From Chitinophagales bacterium (GTDB lineage: Bacteria; Bacteroidota; Bacteroidia; Chitinophagales; Chitinophagaceae), in the NCBI GenBank assembly GCA_017303835.1, contig JAFLBI010000001.1, positions 558,001 to 622,000 of the forward strand: a DNA stretch of 64,000 nt. The letters are read 5' to 3'. Positions 26,286 to 35,207 of this stretch are shown piece after piece; the stretch's first letter is position 1, and the number at the start of each line of letters is the position of its first letter. The notes beneath the pieces were generated by a model. The model was not told where the DNA came from. It saw only the letters and a program-made list of their open reading frames with translations, and did not search any database. Made by a program: the position numbers and the translations under genes.

Positions 26286-27243
26286 CGGGTAGGGTGGCTG
26301 GTTCGTAATCGCTCAGTTTATTCAAATGCAAAACCGTTTTACTGCCATCATTGCTGGGGTTGTACATGGGTGTAAACTTCGCACCAAAAACAAATTCATT
26401 CCAGGTATAAGATGAACGTGTAACAACCGTACTTGAAAAACTCTCATCAAAGCCTTGTACAAAAACCAGTAATTCCGCTTTAGCAGCAGCCAAATCATCA
26501 GCGCTGAGTTTATAGAGTGGACTGGTTTCATTGATTACATGAACCAATGTCCAGTTCATAGCAAGGGTATTGGCCTTAGCAATATCCAGCGGCAGGGTAA
26601 AGAATTGATTCTTGCGAACACCATCTACTTCCACCTGAATGGCCAGCGTTACTTTGGCTTCTACCTCGGTTAAATGATTCTTGGTATAGGGTACCATGCG
26701 CAGCATGAGTGCACGGCCTTCTTTAAAAGGTGCAATCAGGGCGTTTTTACTGAAATGGATAAATGCTCTAGGGCGGGCAAAACGGCCATACAACAAACCA
26801 GTAGCCAAAGCGAAACAAAGCAAACCCATTAGGGCTTCAATAGCAGCAACCGTGCTGGCTAAAAAACCAATAGGGTTGATTCGGCCATAACCTACTGTGG
26901 TAAATGTCTGGGCACTAAAAAAGAAAGCTTCCCCGAATTTTTCGCCAAGGGTATTTGCCACCATACCCCCTAAGTGATCTATGCCTATTGCCATGTAAAT
27001 CAAGGCAAAGAGTAGGTTAATGCCAATAAAAAATGAAAGAATCACGAAGAGAAACTTCAGGTAATGCATGTGTAGCAGCTCATGGTATAAATTGAGTCTG
27101 CGCCAGAATTCCATCCCATCCACATGAATATTGGGCCGGCCATTTTTTTGAAAAAAACGTCCGCCATTCATGGATGCATTGGTACTCAGGCCCGTTTCGC
27201 GGTCGACCTGACCCAATTTGCTGAATTTAGAGAGCAATGCCAT
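26278..27243 (-). CDS. Inward-rectifier (KirBac-type) potassium channel
   Basis: 321 residues from MALLSKF (27243). Two membrane segments (about 62-84 and 128-152) flank a pore helix and the selectivity filter TVGYG at 116-120. The C-terminal half has the Kir cytoplasmic immunoglobulin-like fold pattern: RALMLRMVPY, EAKVTLAIQVEVDG and NWTLVHVINETSPLYKLS. Selective K+ conductance is expected. Translationally coupled to tsaC downstream; the pairing probably reflects shared transcription rather than function. Confidence 0.92.
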   Translation of the reverse strand: MALLSKFSKLGQVDRETGLSTNASMNGGRFFQKNGRPNIHVDGMEFWRRLNLYHELLHMHYLKFLFVILSFFIGINLLFALIYMAIGIDHLGGMVANTLGEKFGEAFFFSAQTFTTVGYGRINPIGFLASTVAAIEALMGLLCFALATGLLYGRFARPRAFIHFSKNALIAPFKEGRALMLRMVPYTKNHLTEVEAKVTLAIQVEVDGVRKNQFFTLPLDIAKANTLAMNWTLVHVINETSPLYKLSADDLAAAKAELLVFVQGFDESFSSTVVTRSSYTWNEFVFGAKFTPMYNPSNDGSKTVLHLNKLSDYEPATLPDE

Positions 27244-27317
27244 TTGAATCAAAAGTAAACCCTTTCCCATTCACAAGTGTTGGAAATTGGCCCTGAACAG
27301 TTTGGGGTGCATACACT

Positions 27318-27325
27318 TATCTTTG
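27318..27325 (+). promoter_or_regulatory. -7 promoter element immediately before lepA
   Basis: TATCTTTG, an exact TAnnTTTG match, ends only 7 nt before the lepA ATG (27333), implying a very short or leaderless mRNA. A TTTG lies at 27301-27304, but the spacing (13 nt) is shorter than usual. Confidence 0.55.
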
Positions 27326-27332
27326 CGCACTT

Positions 27333-29117
27333 ATGAAGCATATCCGGAATTTTTGCATCATCGCCCATATTGACCACGGAAAGAGTACCCTGGCCGACAG
27401 ATTGTTGGAGCATACCAAGACCATTGGTGAGCGCGACATGATGAATCAGGTACTGGACGACATGGATTTGGAGCGGGAAAAGGGCATTACCATTAAGAGC
27501 CACGCCATTCAGATTAATTACCCTTACAAAGGGCAGGAATATGTACTGAACCTGATTGATACACCCGGCCACGTTGACTTCAGTTATGAAGTGAGCCGTG
27601 CACTGGCCGCCTGCGAAGGCGCCCTGCTGCTGGTAGATGCTTCTCAGGGTATTCAGGCACAGACCATCAGTAACCTCTATCTGGCCATCGATAACGATCT
27701 GGAGATCATTCCCGTGATCAACAAGATTGATATGGAAGGTGCCATGATTCCTGAAGTAACCGACCAGATTATTGACCTGATTGGCTGCAAGCATGAAGAT
27801 ATCCTCCTGGCCAGCGGAAAATCCGGCATTGGTATAGAGGAAATTCTGGAAGCCATTGTAGAACGCATTCCCGCGCCGGAAGGCAGTGAGGAAGCGCCAT
27901 TGCAGGCTTTGATCTTCGACTCTGTATTCAATAGTTTCCGTGGTATCATCGTTTACTACCGTATTCTGAACGGTGTACTGCGCAAGGGCGATATGATTCG
28001 CTTCATTTCTACCGGACAGGATTATGGTGCCGATGAAGTAGGTATCCTGAAACTGGGTATGGAAGCCAAGAAAGAAGTGCGCTGCGGCGATGTGGGCTAT
28101 ATCATTACCGGTATCAAGAATGCCAAAGAAGTAAAAGTGGGTGATACCATTACCCTCGCCAATAACCCCGGTGAAATGATCCATGGTTTTGAAGAAGTAA
28201 AGCCCATGGTATTTGCCGGTATCTTCCCGGTGAATACAGATGAGTTTGAAGAATTGCGCGATTGCATGGAGAAACTGCAATTGAACGATGCTTCACTCAC
28301 GTTTGAACTGGAAACTTCTCAGGCCCTGGGCTTTGGTTTCCGTTGCGGCTTCCTGGGATTGCTACACATGGAAATTATTCAGGAGCGACTGGAACGCGAG
28401 TTTAACCAGACCGTGATTACCACAGTGCCTAACGTAAGTTTTATTGCCTACACCACAAGAGGCGAGAAGATTACGGTGAACAACCCAACGGAAATGCCCG
28501 ATCCGGTAAAGATCGACCGCATTGAAGAGCCTTTTATTAAAGCACAGATCATTACCCTGCCGGATTATATCGGCAATATCATGACCCTTTGTTTGGGTAA
28601 GCGTGGTATCCTCATTAACCAGAGCTACCTTACACCCACACGTGTGGAATTGATTTTTGAAATGCCTTTGACAGAGATCGTATTTGATTTCTATGATAAG
28701 CTGAAGAGCCAGACACGTGGTTATGCTTCATTCGATTATTCACCTATTGGCTACCGAGAAGCAGATATCGTGAAAATGGATATCCTGCTGAACGCCGAGA
28801 AAGTGGATGCATTGAGTGCTTTGATTCACCGCAGTCGCGCGCAGGACTTTGGCCGCAAATTGTGTGAGAAGTTGAAAGAGTTATTGCCACGCCAGCAATT
28901 CCAGATTGCCATACAAGCTGCAGTGGGAGCGAAGGTGATTGCCCGTGAAAATATCAGCGCCATGCGTAAGGATGTAACGGCCAAGTGTTATGGTGGTGAC
29001 GTAAGTCGTAAGCGTAAACTCTTGGAACGCCAGAAAGAAGGTAAGAAGCGCATGCGCCAGATTGGAAGTGTAGAAGTACCGCAAGAAGCTTTCTTAGCCG
29101 TATTGAAGTTGGATTAA
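27333..29117 (+). CDS. lepA: Elongation factor 4 (ribosomal back-translocase)
   Basis: 594 residues. G1 is [16 protein letters not shown] at about 10-25, G3 [11 protein letters not shown], and G4 NKIDME. Later domains include [20 protein letters not shown] and the EF4-specific C-terminal region with [20 protein letters not shown]. Length and domain order are normal. A translational GTPase acting on stalled ribosomes under ionic or temperature stress. Monocistronic with its own terminator. Confidence 0.98.
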   Translation: MKHIRNFCIIAHIDHGKSTLADRLLEHTKTIGERDMMNQVLDDMDLEREKGITIKSHAIQINYPYKGQEYVLNLIDTPGHVDFSYEVSRALAACEGALLLVDASQGIQAQTISNLYLAIDNDLEIIPVINKIDMEGAMIPEVTDQIIDLIGCKHEDILLASGKSGIGIEEILEAIVERIPAPEGSEEAPLQALIFDSVFNSFRGIIVYYRILNGVLRKGDMIRFISTGQDYGADEVGILKLGMEAKKEVRCGDVGYIITGIKNAKEVKVGDTITLANNPGEMIHGFEEVKPMVFAGIFPVNTDEFEELRDCMEKLQLNDASLTFELETSQALGFGFRCGFLGLLHMEIIQERLEREFNQTVITTVPNVSFIAYTTRGEKITVNNPTEMPDPVKIDRIEEPFIKAQIITLPDYIGNIMTLCLGKRGILINQSYLTPTRVELIFEMPLTEIVFDFYDKLKSQTRGYASFDYSPIGYREADIVKMDILLNAEKVDALSALIHRSRAQDFGRKLCEKLKELLPRQQFQIAIQAAVGAKVIARENISAMRKDVTAKCYGGDVSRKRKLLERQKEGKKRMRQIGSVEVPQEAFLAVLKLD

Positions 29118-29141
29118 TTTATTAAGAAGGTAGAAGTTAGA

Positions 29142-29174
29142 AGCTGGAATCTAGAAATAGGTTTCAGCTTTTTT
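29142..29174 (+). terminator. Rho-independent terminator of lepA
   Basis: 11-bp stem with two G-U pairs (29142-29152 with 29159-29169), a 6-nt loop, then six T. It lies 25 nt after the lepA stop. Confidence 0.75.
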
Positions 29175-29244
29175 GTTGGCAATATGGACACTGCATCTCA
29201 GCTTATGCTGAAGAAGCTGTGGGTACAGGAAGCACTGATGTTTA

Positions 29245-29658
29245 TTAAAGTATTTCTTCAATTAGGAAGTAAACCTTTCCATTTAAAACTGTACAGTTTC
29301 TGTAAAGCCTAACTTTTAATTTTATGGTATCACCCGATTTAAAATCGCTAGAAGGTTTTGCTTTCTTGCTGATGGGCAGATAATAAGTTGTAGTAGAATC
29401 AGAAAATAGTTTAAAATTTAAAGCAGATAATAAACCTGCGTATGCTGTTTGATTTAGTGTGTTTGGGCAGATGTTTTTATAGCTATCCCATCCAAATTTT
29501 CCCCAACTACCAAATTGTCCCCATACGATAATGTTTGCTGATTCAGACTTTAGATTGGTTTGAAATTTTATTAAATCATCGTATGAGTTTACATGTTGCA
29601 CCTGCGAAAGTGCATGTAAACTCAAGGCCATACAAGCGATTAAGACTGGAATTTTCAT
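29245..29658 (-). CDS. Secreted protein of unknown function
   Basis: 137 residues from MKIPVLIACMALSLHALSQ (29658), which gives a signal peptide; the longer frame to 29775 lacks one and overlaps the upstream gene. The mature part contains NIIVWGQFGSWGKFGWDSYK and a C-terminal segment GDTIKLKVRLYRNCTVLNG with a beta-sheet pattern. I do not recognise the family. The gene is AT-rich, like the membrane-protein gene before it. Confidence 0.6.
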   Translation of the reverse strand: MKIPVLIACMALSLHALSQVQHVNSYDDLIKFQTNLKSESANIIVWGQFGSWGKFGWDSYKNICPNTLNQTAYAGLLSALNFKLFSDSTTTYYLPISKKAKPSSDFKSGDTIKLKVRLYRNCTVLNGKVYFLIEEIL

Positions 29659-29752
29659 GTGATGGGTTCTTGTATAAGCTTCTATTTTATTGTAGACGAT
29701 GCTAATGAGCAAGACTCTGCGGGGACAGAAAAACTCTGTTGAGACAGAAATA

Positions 29753-30445
29753 TTATTTTTTCGTATAAAACTCAATTTTACTCACTTCTGATTTGGGGAT
29801 TATGTTAGTATAGCCTTTTGTGTCATAAAGAAAAATGAATTTATCTGTTTGTCCAATATAGTAGCTGGATGGATTGGAAGTGTAAAGACTATCTTTTGTA
29901 AATATTTTAGTGCCATAGTATTTGCCCGAGATAGTTTCTTTTATTTCAGTTGATGATTTGATTGTGAGGCTGAATAGGAAGGTTAAAAAGAACAATAAGA
30001 CTAAGGAAAGATCATTGTTTGAAGTTAGAAATTCCTTTATTGATTCAGGATTTATTACGGTTGCATATGCAAGTATTGCAAAAAGATATATACAGGCAGA
30101 AAGACGTATCTGTATATAATACTGTTTTTCAAGTAAACTCCATGTTATAAGTATTGCAGAAGTTATTACAATGAAAAATCCCCATAAAACTGATCCCGCT
30201 TTCGATGTCTTAGGATTCGAGGATGTTACTATTTTGCTTGCTACAGTCTGAGTGTAAACGCTTGCAACATAAGTTAGAATAATGAACAGTATGTCATCCC
30301 AAATTGAAATAGCAATTTCAGAAATACTCAAGTAATATTTAATAGGTAGACTCCAATTTTGATAGTATAAGTTTATTTTAATAAAGCCGAGTATAAGGGT
30401 CAAACCTGTTATAATTGGGATATTTTCAATTATTTTTTTAATCAT
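29753..30445 (-). CDS. Hypothetical multi-pass membrane protein
   Basis: 230 residues with about five hydrophobic segments (11-27, 47-66, 85-103, 117-133, 148-163), followed by a soluble C-terminal part of about 65 residues containing SSYYIGQTDKFIFLYDTKGY. No family recognised. AT-rich compared with housekeeping genes nearby. The next gene in the same direction is a secreted protein, so the two may form a small accessory unit; this is inference. Confidence 0.6.
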   Translation of the reverse strand: MIKKIIENIPIITGLTLILGFIKINLYYQNWSLPIKYYLSISEIAISIWDDILFIILTYVASVYTQTVASKIVTSSNPKTSKAGSVLWGFFIVITSAILITWSLLEKQYYIQIRLSACIYLFAILAYATVINPESIKEFLTSNNDLSLVLLFFLTFLFSLTIKSSTEIKETISGKYYGTKIFTKDSLYTSNPSSYYIGQTDKFIFLYDTKGYTNIIPKSEVSKIEFYTKK

Positions 30446-30730
30446 AAATTAAATAATAAAAGTATGTTGGATGTAAGCACTTTGACTTATTTGAAGAAGT
30501 ATGTATAACTATTAATTTATCTTTTTTTTGAGAAGCACCTATTTATAAAATAGATACATTTTTAATTATTTCGCAGTTAATCCCATATCTGTATAAAGGT
30601 TCGCACACCATAAACTGACAGGATGCATGCATTGGTCATCATCCGTAAAGACAATAAAGTATTGGGGGTATGCTTCTAAATTAGGAAGCATTGGGGAGAA
30701 TAGCAAAAAATCGGCAGGCTTTTTCTATTT

Positions 30731-30817
30731 ACCACAGAGAACACGGAGCTTGGTCACCAAGGACACAAAGTCTTGGTGTGCTTTGTGTAAGCGCTTTGTG
30801 TGCTTTGTGGTTAAAAC
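30731..30817. repeat. Palindromic ACCACAGAG...CTTTGTGGTT element
   Basis: The left part (ACCACAGAGAACACGGAGC, CACCAAGGACACAAAG) is answered in reverse complement by CTTTGTGTGCTTTGTGGTT on the right. It resembles the widespread CACAAAG/CTTTGTG bacterial intergenic repeat, whose function is not known to me. Confidence 0.6.
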
Positions 30818-30829
30818 CTAAGAACAGAT

Positions 30830-30984
30830 GAACAATAGAACAGAAGAACAGGGAACAGAAGAAAGAGGAAGGAAAATCGAGGAACGAGTGTGGAGAGCCG
30901 AAAGCTGAAGGCGTAAAGCAAATGAACAGAAGAACAATAGAACAGAGGAACAAGGAACAGAAGAAAGAGGAAGGAAAATCGAGG
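30830..30984. repeat. Duplicated 53-bp purine-rich GAACA unit
   Basis: The 53-nt segments 30830-30882 and 30932-30984 differ at only two positions and lie 102 nt apart. Both are made of GAACAATAGAACAGA-type and GAAAGAGGAAGG units with almost no pyrimidines. Related tracts occur at 34835-34872 and 35023-35072. Confidence 0.75.
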
Positions 30985-31049
30985 GTAGAGAGTAGAGAAA
31001 CTAAAAGTGCCAAAGACCTATGGTATGTTTTGTGGGTTAATCTTGTAAT

Positions 31050-31273
31050 ACAATACCCTACAGTCTCCCCTTAGCAGGGGAGCAAATATGTTTTGATGAT
31101 TCTTCGCGAAACTTTGCGTCTTTGTGCTTGCCCAACGAAGCTTTAGCGTAGGTGGGGCTTTGCGGTTAAAAGAATAATTCAATACCCCTCAGTCTCCCCT
31201 TGACAGGATTGCAAATTAAATTGTAGAAATTCTTAGCGACCCTTTGCGTCTTCGCGCCTTTGCGGTTAAAAAT
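31050..31273. repeat. CAGTCTCCCC elements and CTTTGCG tracts
   Basis: Two CAGTCTCCCCTT.rCAGG elements (about 31050-31087 and 31180-31215; the first keeps a CTCCCC/GGGGAG hairpin, the second has decayed) alternate with ACTTTGCGTCTTTGTGC and CCCTTTGCGTCTTCGCGCC tracts, each leading into GCGGTTAAAA. Fuller copies lie at 34911-34960 and 35089-35121. Confidence 0.65.
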
Positions 31274-31284
31274 CATTTACATTT

Positions 31285-32079
31285 TTAATCCTGTTTTTTC
31301 ACCAAGCCCGCCAAGCTTTTTTTCGCCACCTTGGCCTTGATAATACCCGCAGCTGTGCTGGCAATTTGTCCTTGTGCAAAATTGAAAGCAATACTGTCTT
31401 GCTCAATATTGAAATCGATATAATCAAGTGTTTCAACTGTATACTCGCTGGAAGGCATGCCCTTATTAATCAAGTTCATCAAGGCTAGCTTGTCTTGCGC
31501 TTTTGGTAGTTGAAAATAGTCGGCAAATGAAACGAGCTTTTTGTTGCCAGTATGATAGTTCAATGAATAGTATTCCGCATTCGGGTGAGCTTCATCTGTT
31601 TTTTGGCTATGGATGATGAGGCAATAGCTGATCATGGTTTCATCCTTATACACATAAGCAGGCTCTACAGTGAAACTATGCGGTAAAGACTGATTATTCC
31701 TGTCTTCAGGTTCAATTGGGTTTAGTCGGTTCGTGAACTGTTGCAATTTTTTGTCGAGCGCATCCTTCACCAAGGCATTCAATTGGGGATCGCCGGAATA
31801 ACTTGGGAAACTGATGCTGATGGTTGTGTTATGAATGCTGTCGTATTGATTCAGGCTATCCAAGCTAAATGCTGCCGGCAGTAAAAAACTTTTGCCGGTA
31901 TATTCCGTGGTGATGTTGATGCCACTGTCTTGTACCACTGCAGGTATAGAATCAATCTTGGTGGGTGCTTCGTTTTGCGTGGTAGAAGAGGCGCAAGCAC
32001 TTGCCAATAAGAGCACACTGCTCATGATGAAGCCGCTAAAAAGATGCTTGCTGTTAAAGGTAGTAATGCTATGTTGCAT
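31285..32079 (-). CDS. DUF3298/RsiV-like lipoprotein
   Basis: 264 residues. A signal with lipobox ASACASS is preceded by an 18-residue extension. The body fits the RsiV/DUF3298 fold: SISFPSYSGDPQLNALVKDAL, AEYYSLNYHTGNKKLVSFADYF and a C-terminal FNIEQDSIAFNF segment. RsiV in Bacillus is an anti-sigma factor that binds lysozyme. Here there is no anti-sigma helix and no sigma gene nearby, so only the envelope location and fold are inferred. Confidence 0.7.
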   Translation of the reverse strand: MQHSITTFNSKHLFSGFIMSSVLLLASACASSTTQNEAPTKIDSIPAVVQDSGINITTEYTGKSFLLPAAFSLDSLNQYDSIHNTTISISFPSYSGDPQLNALVKDALDKKLQQFTNRLNPIEPEDRNNQSLPHSFTVEPAYVYKDETMISYCLIIHSQKTDEAHPNAEYYSLNYHTGNKKLVSFADYFQLPKAQDKLALMNLINKGMPSSEYTVETLDYIDFNIEQDSIAFNFAQGQIASTAAGIIKAKVAKKSLAGLVKKQD

Positions 32080-32101
32080 GGAATTGCTTGTTTAGTTGGC
32101 T

Positions 32102-32728
32102 TCAGTTACGGGTGATATGCTTTGTCCAATAATCTTTTGCGTATTGCAAGAATGCATTATTGCCAGAAAGCCATTGCTTATCCATGGTGTATGTGCCGCC
32201 GGTGTATCCACTGGGCGAACTCTTGACGCTGTCAACTCCTCTGAAAGCATATTTGGTTTTGCCTTCGTACATAATCAGTTTGGTGGTAGCCGGTGAAAGA
32301 TCACTGGTGCATTGATTTCTGTACATGATCCAAATCTCCGGTTCGCCATTTTTGTCAAGATCAGTGAGATGTATCTGTTTGCCGATGAATTGCTGAATAA
32401 TATCAAACCCGCAGTCTTCGATGAAATCATAGATTCTCCAGATAAGCTTGCTGCTATCACCAGCAACCACTACATGATAGGCAAAGAGGGCAGCGTTATG
32501 GGTAGGATAGCCATCCATATCATTCTTGCCCGATGGGTATTTTGTTTTTTGCGATAATACGAGGTAATGCTGCTCACCGGCTGCTTCCCATTTCACTGCC
32601 TGCACCAGTGAGCCCTCGTATTTAATTTGATTGGGCAGAGCAGTAGCAGCTACAGGTGTTGTGTTTACTTGTGCACTGAGCAATTGGCTGCCCAGTAAGC
32701 AAAGGAGTAAGAAAATATTTTGTTTCAT
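32102..32728 (-). CDS. Secreted protein, M949_RS01915-like
   Basis: 208 residues with a signal peptide ending LLSAQVN. The mature part has WRIYDFIEDCGFDI and HLTDLDKNGEPEIWIMY, a VCBS-like D-D-NG-E motif, then LSPATTKLIMYEGKTKYAF. This resembles a Bacteroidota secreted family often annotated with surface polysaccharide synthesis, without experimental support known to me. It lies between a lipoprotein gene and a VCBS-repeat gene, spaced 22 and 44 nt, all on the same strand. Confidence 0.55.
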   Translation of the reverse strand: MKQNIFLLLCLLGSQLLSAQVNTTPVAATALPNQIKYEGSLVQAVKWEAAGEQHYLVLSQKTKYPSGKNDMDGYPTHNAALFAYHVVVAGDSSKLIWRIYDFIEDCGFDIIQQFIGKQIHLTDLDKNGEPEIWIMYRNQCTSDLSPATTKLIMYEGKTKYAFRGVDSVKSSPSGYTGGTYTMDKQWLSGNNAFLQYAKDYWTKHITRN

Positions 32729-32772
32729 GATGATGGTGCGTGTTGTGTTGATTTGTGTGAATTGGCTATATG

Positions 32773-33711
32773 TTATCTCGCCAAACGTGCGACAATCTGG
32801 CCATCGTTCACTACAACCGCATCGGCCTTGCCATCACCGTTTACATCTACAAAGAAAGTACCCTTGCTCCCATAATAAGCACTGCTGGTAAATGTTTCAT
32901 TGGGACCAAAATTCCTGCCGTTAGAGCGTCTTACGGTAATACCATCATCATTCACCACAATGGCATCGGCTTTACCATCGCCGGTAACATCGGCAAAAAA
33001 AGTACCGCGACTTCCAAAAAAAGGATTGTCTGTCCAGTTCTCATTGATGGAAAACGTAGTACCGGTTGATTTTCTTACCACAATTTTGTCATTGTTCACC
33101 ACAATGGCATCTGCTTTACCATCGCCATTAACGTCTGCGAAAAAAGTGCCTTTGCTGCCAAAGAAAGCGCCGTTGCTCCAATCCTGATTATTGCCAAAAG
33201 ACATACCATTAGAACGTTTCACCACAATGCCGCTTCTGTTCACTACCACCGCGTCAGCTTTGTCATCTCCAGTAACATCCACAAAGTAGGTGCCCAGATT
33301 ACCATAATACGGACCATCTGTCCAATCGCTGGAGAGGTCAAAGCCCGTGCCGTTGGAGAGGCGCGCACTGACTCTGTCTTCATTCACCACAATTGCATCT
33401 GCTTTTTTGTCGCCATTCAAATCTGCGAAATAGGTTGCTCTGGAGCCGAAATAGGCGTTATACGTCCAGCTCTGCGCAACAGACATGCCGAAGCTACCAG
33501 CAGTGCGAACAGTAATTTTATCATTGTTCACTACGATGGCGTCTGCTTTTTTGTCGCCATTCACATCAGCGAAATAGGTACCCTTGGAGCCATAAAAAGC
33601 CTGGTTGACAAGCGTGGTATTGAATCCATTAAACTGTGCGTTCACCAATTGTTGCGTAAGTAGAAAGCATAGTAAAGCGAGGATTGTTTTGGGGGTGGGT
33701 GATTGTTTCAT
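32773..33711 (-). CDS. Secreted FG-GAP/VCBS repeat protein (six near-identical repeats)
   Basis: 312 residues. A signal peptide (about 1-25) is followed by six copies of a roughly 46-residue unit with the core FGSKGTFFADVNGDGKADAI and variants. Each has a DxxGDxKAD loop typical of Ca2+-binding FG-GAP/VCBS repeats that form beta-propeller blades. Apart from a short aromatic stretch between blades (W-T/S-D/N..FG) there is no other domain. Presumed surface or secreted binding protein; ligand unknown. Confidence 0.85.
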   Translation of the reverse strand: MKQSPTPKTILALLCFLLTQQLVNAQFNGFNTTLVNQAFYGSKGTYFADVNGDKKADAIVVNNDKITVRTAGSFGMSVAQSWTYNAYFGSRATYFADLNGDKKADAIVVNEDRVSARLSNGTGFDLSSDWTDGPYYGNLGTYFVDVTGDDKADAVVVNRSGIVVKRSNGMSFGNNQDWSNGAFFGSKGTFFADVNGDGKADAIVVNNDKIVVRKSTGTTFSINENWTDNPFFGSRGTFFADVTGDGKADAIVVNDDGITVRRSNGRNFGPNETFTSSAYYGSKGTFFVDVNGDGKADAVVVNDGQIVARLAR

Positions 33712-33862
33712 GTGTGTAGGTTATTGTTCAGGCGATGGGGCGGGTTATATTTTCTAATGTACAAAATGTGTTTTAAAAAGCAGTACAATCAGCCAAGGAG
33801 GATAGAAATTAAGCAGCATGATGGCATCAAGCTGCTGTATCTTTTTTTGATGGTGCCGACAA

Positions 33863-33894
33863 TAAAAAACGGCTGAGAAAAGATTCTCAGCCGT
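33863..33894 (-). terminator. Rho-independent terminator
   Basis: 11-bp perfect stem ACGGCTGAGAA (33869-33879) / TTCTCAGCCGT (33884-33894) with a 4-nt loop, followed on the minus strand by a T run (AAAAAA at 33863-33868 on plus). It ends the gene at 33917-34699. Confidence 0.9.
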
Positions 33895-33916
33895 AGTATT
33901 CAGTTGAAACAAAGGC

Positions 33917-34699
33917 TTAGAAACCTATCACCATGCGTGGGGCTGCCTGCAGTACAATACCTTCCACACTCATGGAACTGAGTAATTGTACACCCAGACT
34001 AATGTTCTTACTCACGGGGTATTGGTAGCGGGCATGAAAGCCGGCACCTGCCCAGAAAGTTTGTTCATTTTCAATACCCAAAGTGGTTACTTCTACGATG
34101 GAATTGAAGGCTTCGCCTGTGGTTAATGACCTGAGGGCAATGGTTTGCTGTTGTGTTTTGGAAAGGATGACATCTCTGTTATAAAATGTACCTGTAAGGG
34201 TAACACCCGCTTCGATGATGCCTTTTCCGGCTTGCCAACGCATACCACTATGGAACATGATATTGAGACGGCTGGCTTGGAGCGACTGTGTTGGTGTAGG
34301 CAGCTGATTGGGTTGCGTTTTAAACACATTGGCATTGGTGATAACGCTGGCCGTAGACAGCAGTGCTGAGGGCACTGTAAAATAGCCCAAATCATTCATG
34401 GCGCCGGGCATTCTCAATGAATAGGTATTGTTGTCGCCGCGCAATTGCAAAGGCATGAGTCTGCTGCTGTTCAATTGGTTGCGGTGGTATTGTACTTCTG
34501 TACCAAAATACCAGTTGTTTTTGGTGGTGTATTGATAACCCAGCCCTTGAAAATTGCGTTTCATTTCTTCTTCATAGCCGAGGTCGGATGCATACGCAAA
34601 CCCCGTTTGTACTTGAAAACTGTGACGGGTCTTTAATTGCTGGGCTTGAGTGGTTTGAAAAAGCACACAAGCAATAAGTAGTGTAGCAAATGATTTCAT
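33917..34699 (-). CDS. Putative outer-membrane beta-barrel protein
   Basis: 260 residues. A signal peptide (cleavage near TTQAQQL) is followed by alternating strands with aromatic girdle residues (HSFQVQTGFAYASDLG, NNWYFGTEVQYHRN, EQTFWAGAGFHARYQY) and a C-terminal Phe (RMVIGF), the usual signature of outer-membrane barrels. No closer family recognised. A strong terminator follows. Confidence 0.65.
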   Translation of the reverse strand: MKSFATLLIACVLFQTTQAQQLKTRHSFQVQTGFAYASDLGYEEEMKRNFQGLGYQYTTKNNWYFGTEVQYHRNQLNSSRLMPLQLRGDNNTYSLRMPGAMNDLGYFTVPSALLSTASVITNANVFKTQPNQLPTPTQSLQASRLNIMFHSGMRWQAGKGIIEAGVTLTGTFYNRDVILSKTQQQTIALRSLTTGEAFNSIVEVTTLGIENEQTFWAGAGFHARYQYPVSKNISLGVQLLSSMSVEGIVLQAAPRMVIGF

Positions 34700-35207
34700 A
34701 CGCAGCAGGTTTACTTGTTTGTGATTATTTCAAGCAAAGAACCGGCTCTATTTGCTTTTGTTGCCTGAATTGGTTGACTTGTTTACAACCTGAAGCTATT
34801 AGCGCTGCTTTAGGCGCAGCTGAAGGCCGAACAGGGAACAAAAGAACAATAGAACAGAGGAACAGAGGAAGGCGGAATGCTTTAAGCCTTTTGCCTTAGG
34901 CTTTATCCAATACCCCTCAGTCTCCTTCGGAGACAGCTCCCCTTGGCAGGGGAGCAAATTTTATAGAAAGTATGCTCTGCGTAAACTCTGCTTACTCTCG
35001 TTCTCTGCGGTGAAACACATAGAATAGAAGAACAAGGAACAGAGGAACAATAGAACAGGGAACAGAAGAATGAGAAAGTAATCTTTGCGACCCTTTGCGT
35101 CTTAGCGCCTTTGCGGTAAAATTTGTGTAATGTGAAGCGGCAATCGCAAAATGGAATAGGATTGAAATAAGCGAAACAAAAGCAAATCTCAAATCTCAAA
35201 TCATAAA
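34700..35207. other. Repeat-rich non-coding region
   Basis: 508 nt with no convincing gene. It holds GAACA-type purine tracts (34835-34872 and 35023-35072), a paired-hairpin element (34911-34960), a TAAACTCTGCTTACTCTCG-type tract around 34983-35015, and a CCCTTTGCGTCTTAGCGCC tract (35089-35121). Two overlapping open frames of 66 and 98 codons here consist of these repeats and are rejected. Confidence 0.7.
34911..34960. repeat. Paired-hairpin CAGTCTCC element
   Basis: Two consecutive perfect stems: GTCTCC-TTC-GGAGAC (34920-34934) and GCTCCCC-TTGGCA-GGGGAGC (34936-34955). The copies at 31050 and 31180 lack the first hairpin. Confidence 0.75.

Larger units (their letters stand above)
30446..31284. 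other. Repeat-rich non-coding region
   Basis: 839 nt without a convincing gene. The first 280 nt are plain AT-rich sequence. From 30731 onward it is a mosaic of intergenic repeat families, listed separately: a palindromic ACCACAGAG/CTTTGTGGTT element, GAACA-type purine tracts with a 53-bp duplication, CCCCTCAGTCTCC elements and CTTTGCGTC tracts. Short open frames across it are composed of repeat sequence and are not believed. Confidence 0.7.

Noticed and set aside
27249-28280. 343-codon open frame on the minus strand
   Set aside because: It lies wholly antisense to lepA and has no family resemblance; lepA is certain.
30729-31013. 94-codon open frame on the minus strand
   Set aside because: Made entirely of intergenic repeat units; the repetitive FFCSLFLCS-type product reflects the DNA repeat.
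34903-35199. 98-codon open frame on the minus strand
   Set aside because: Spans GAACA and CTTTGCG repeats and the paired-hairpin element; no independent coding signal.
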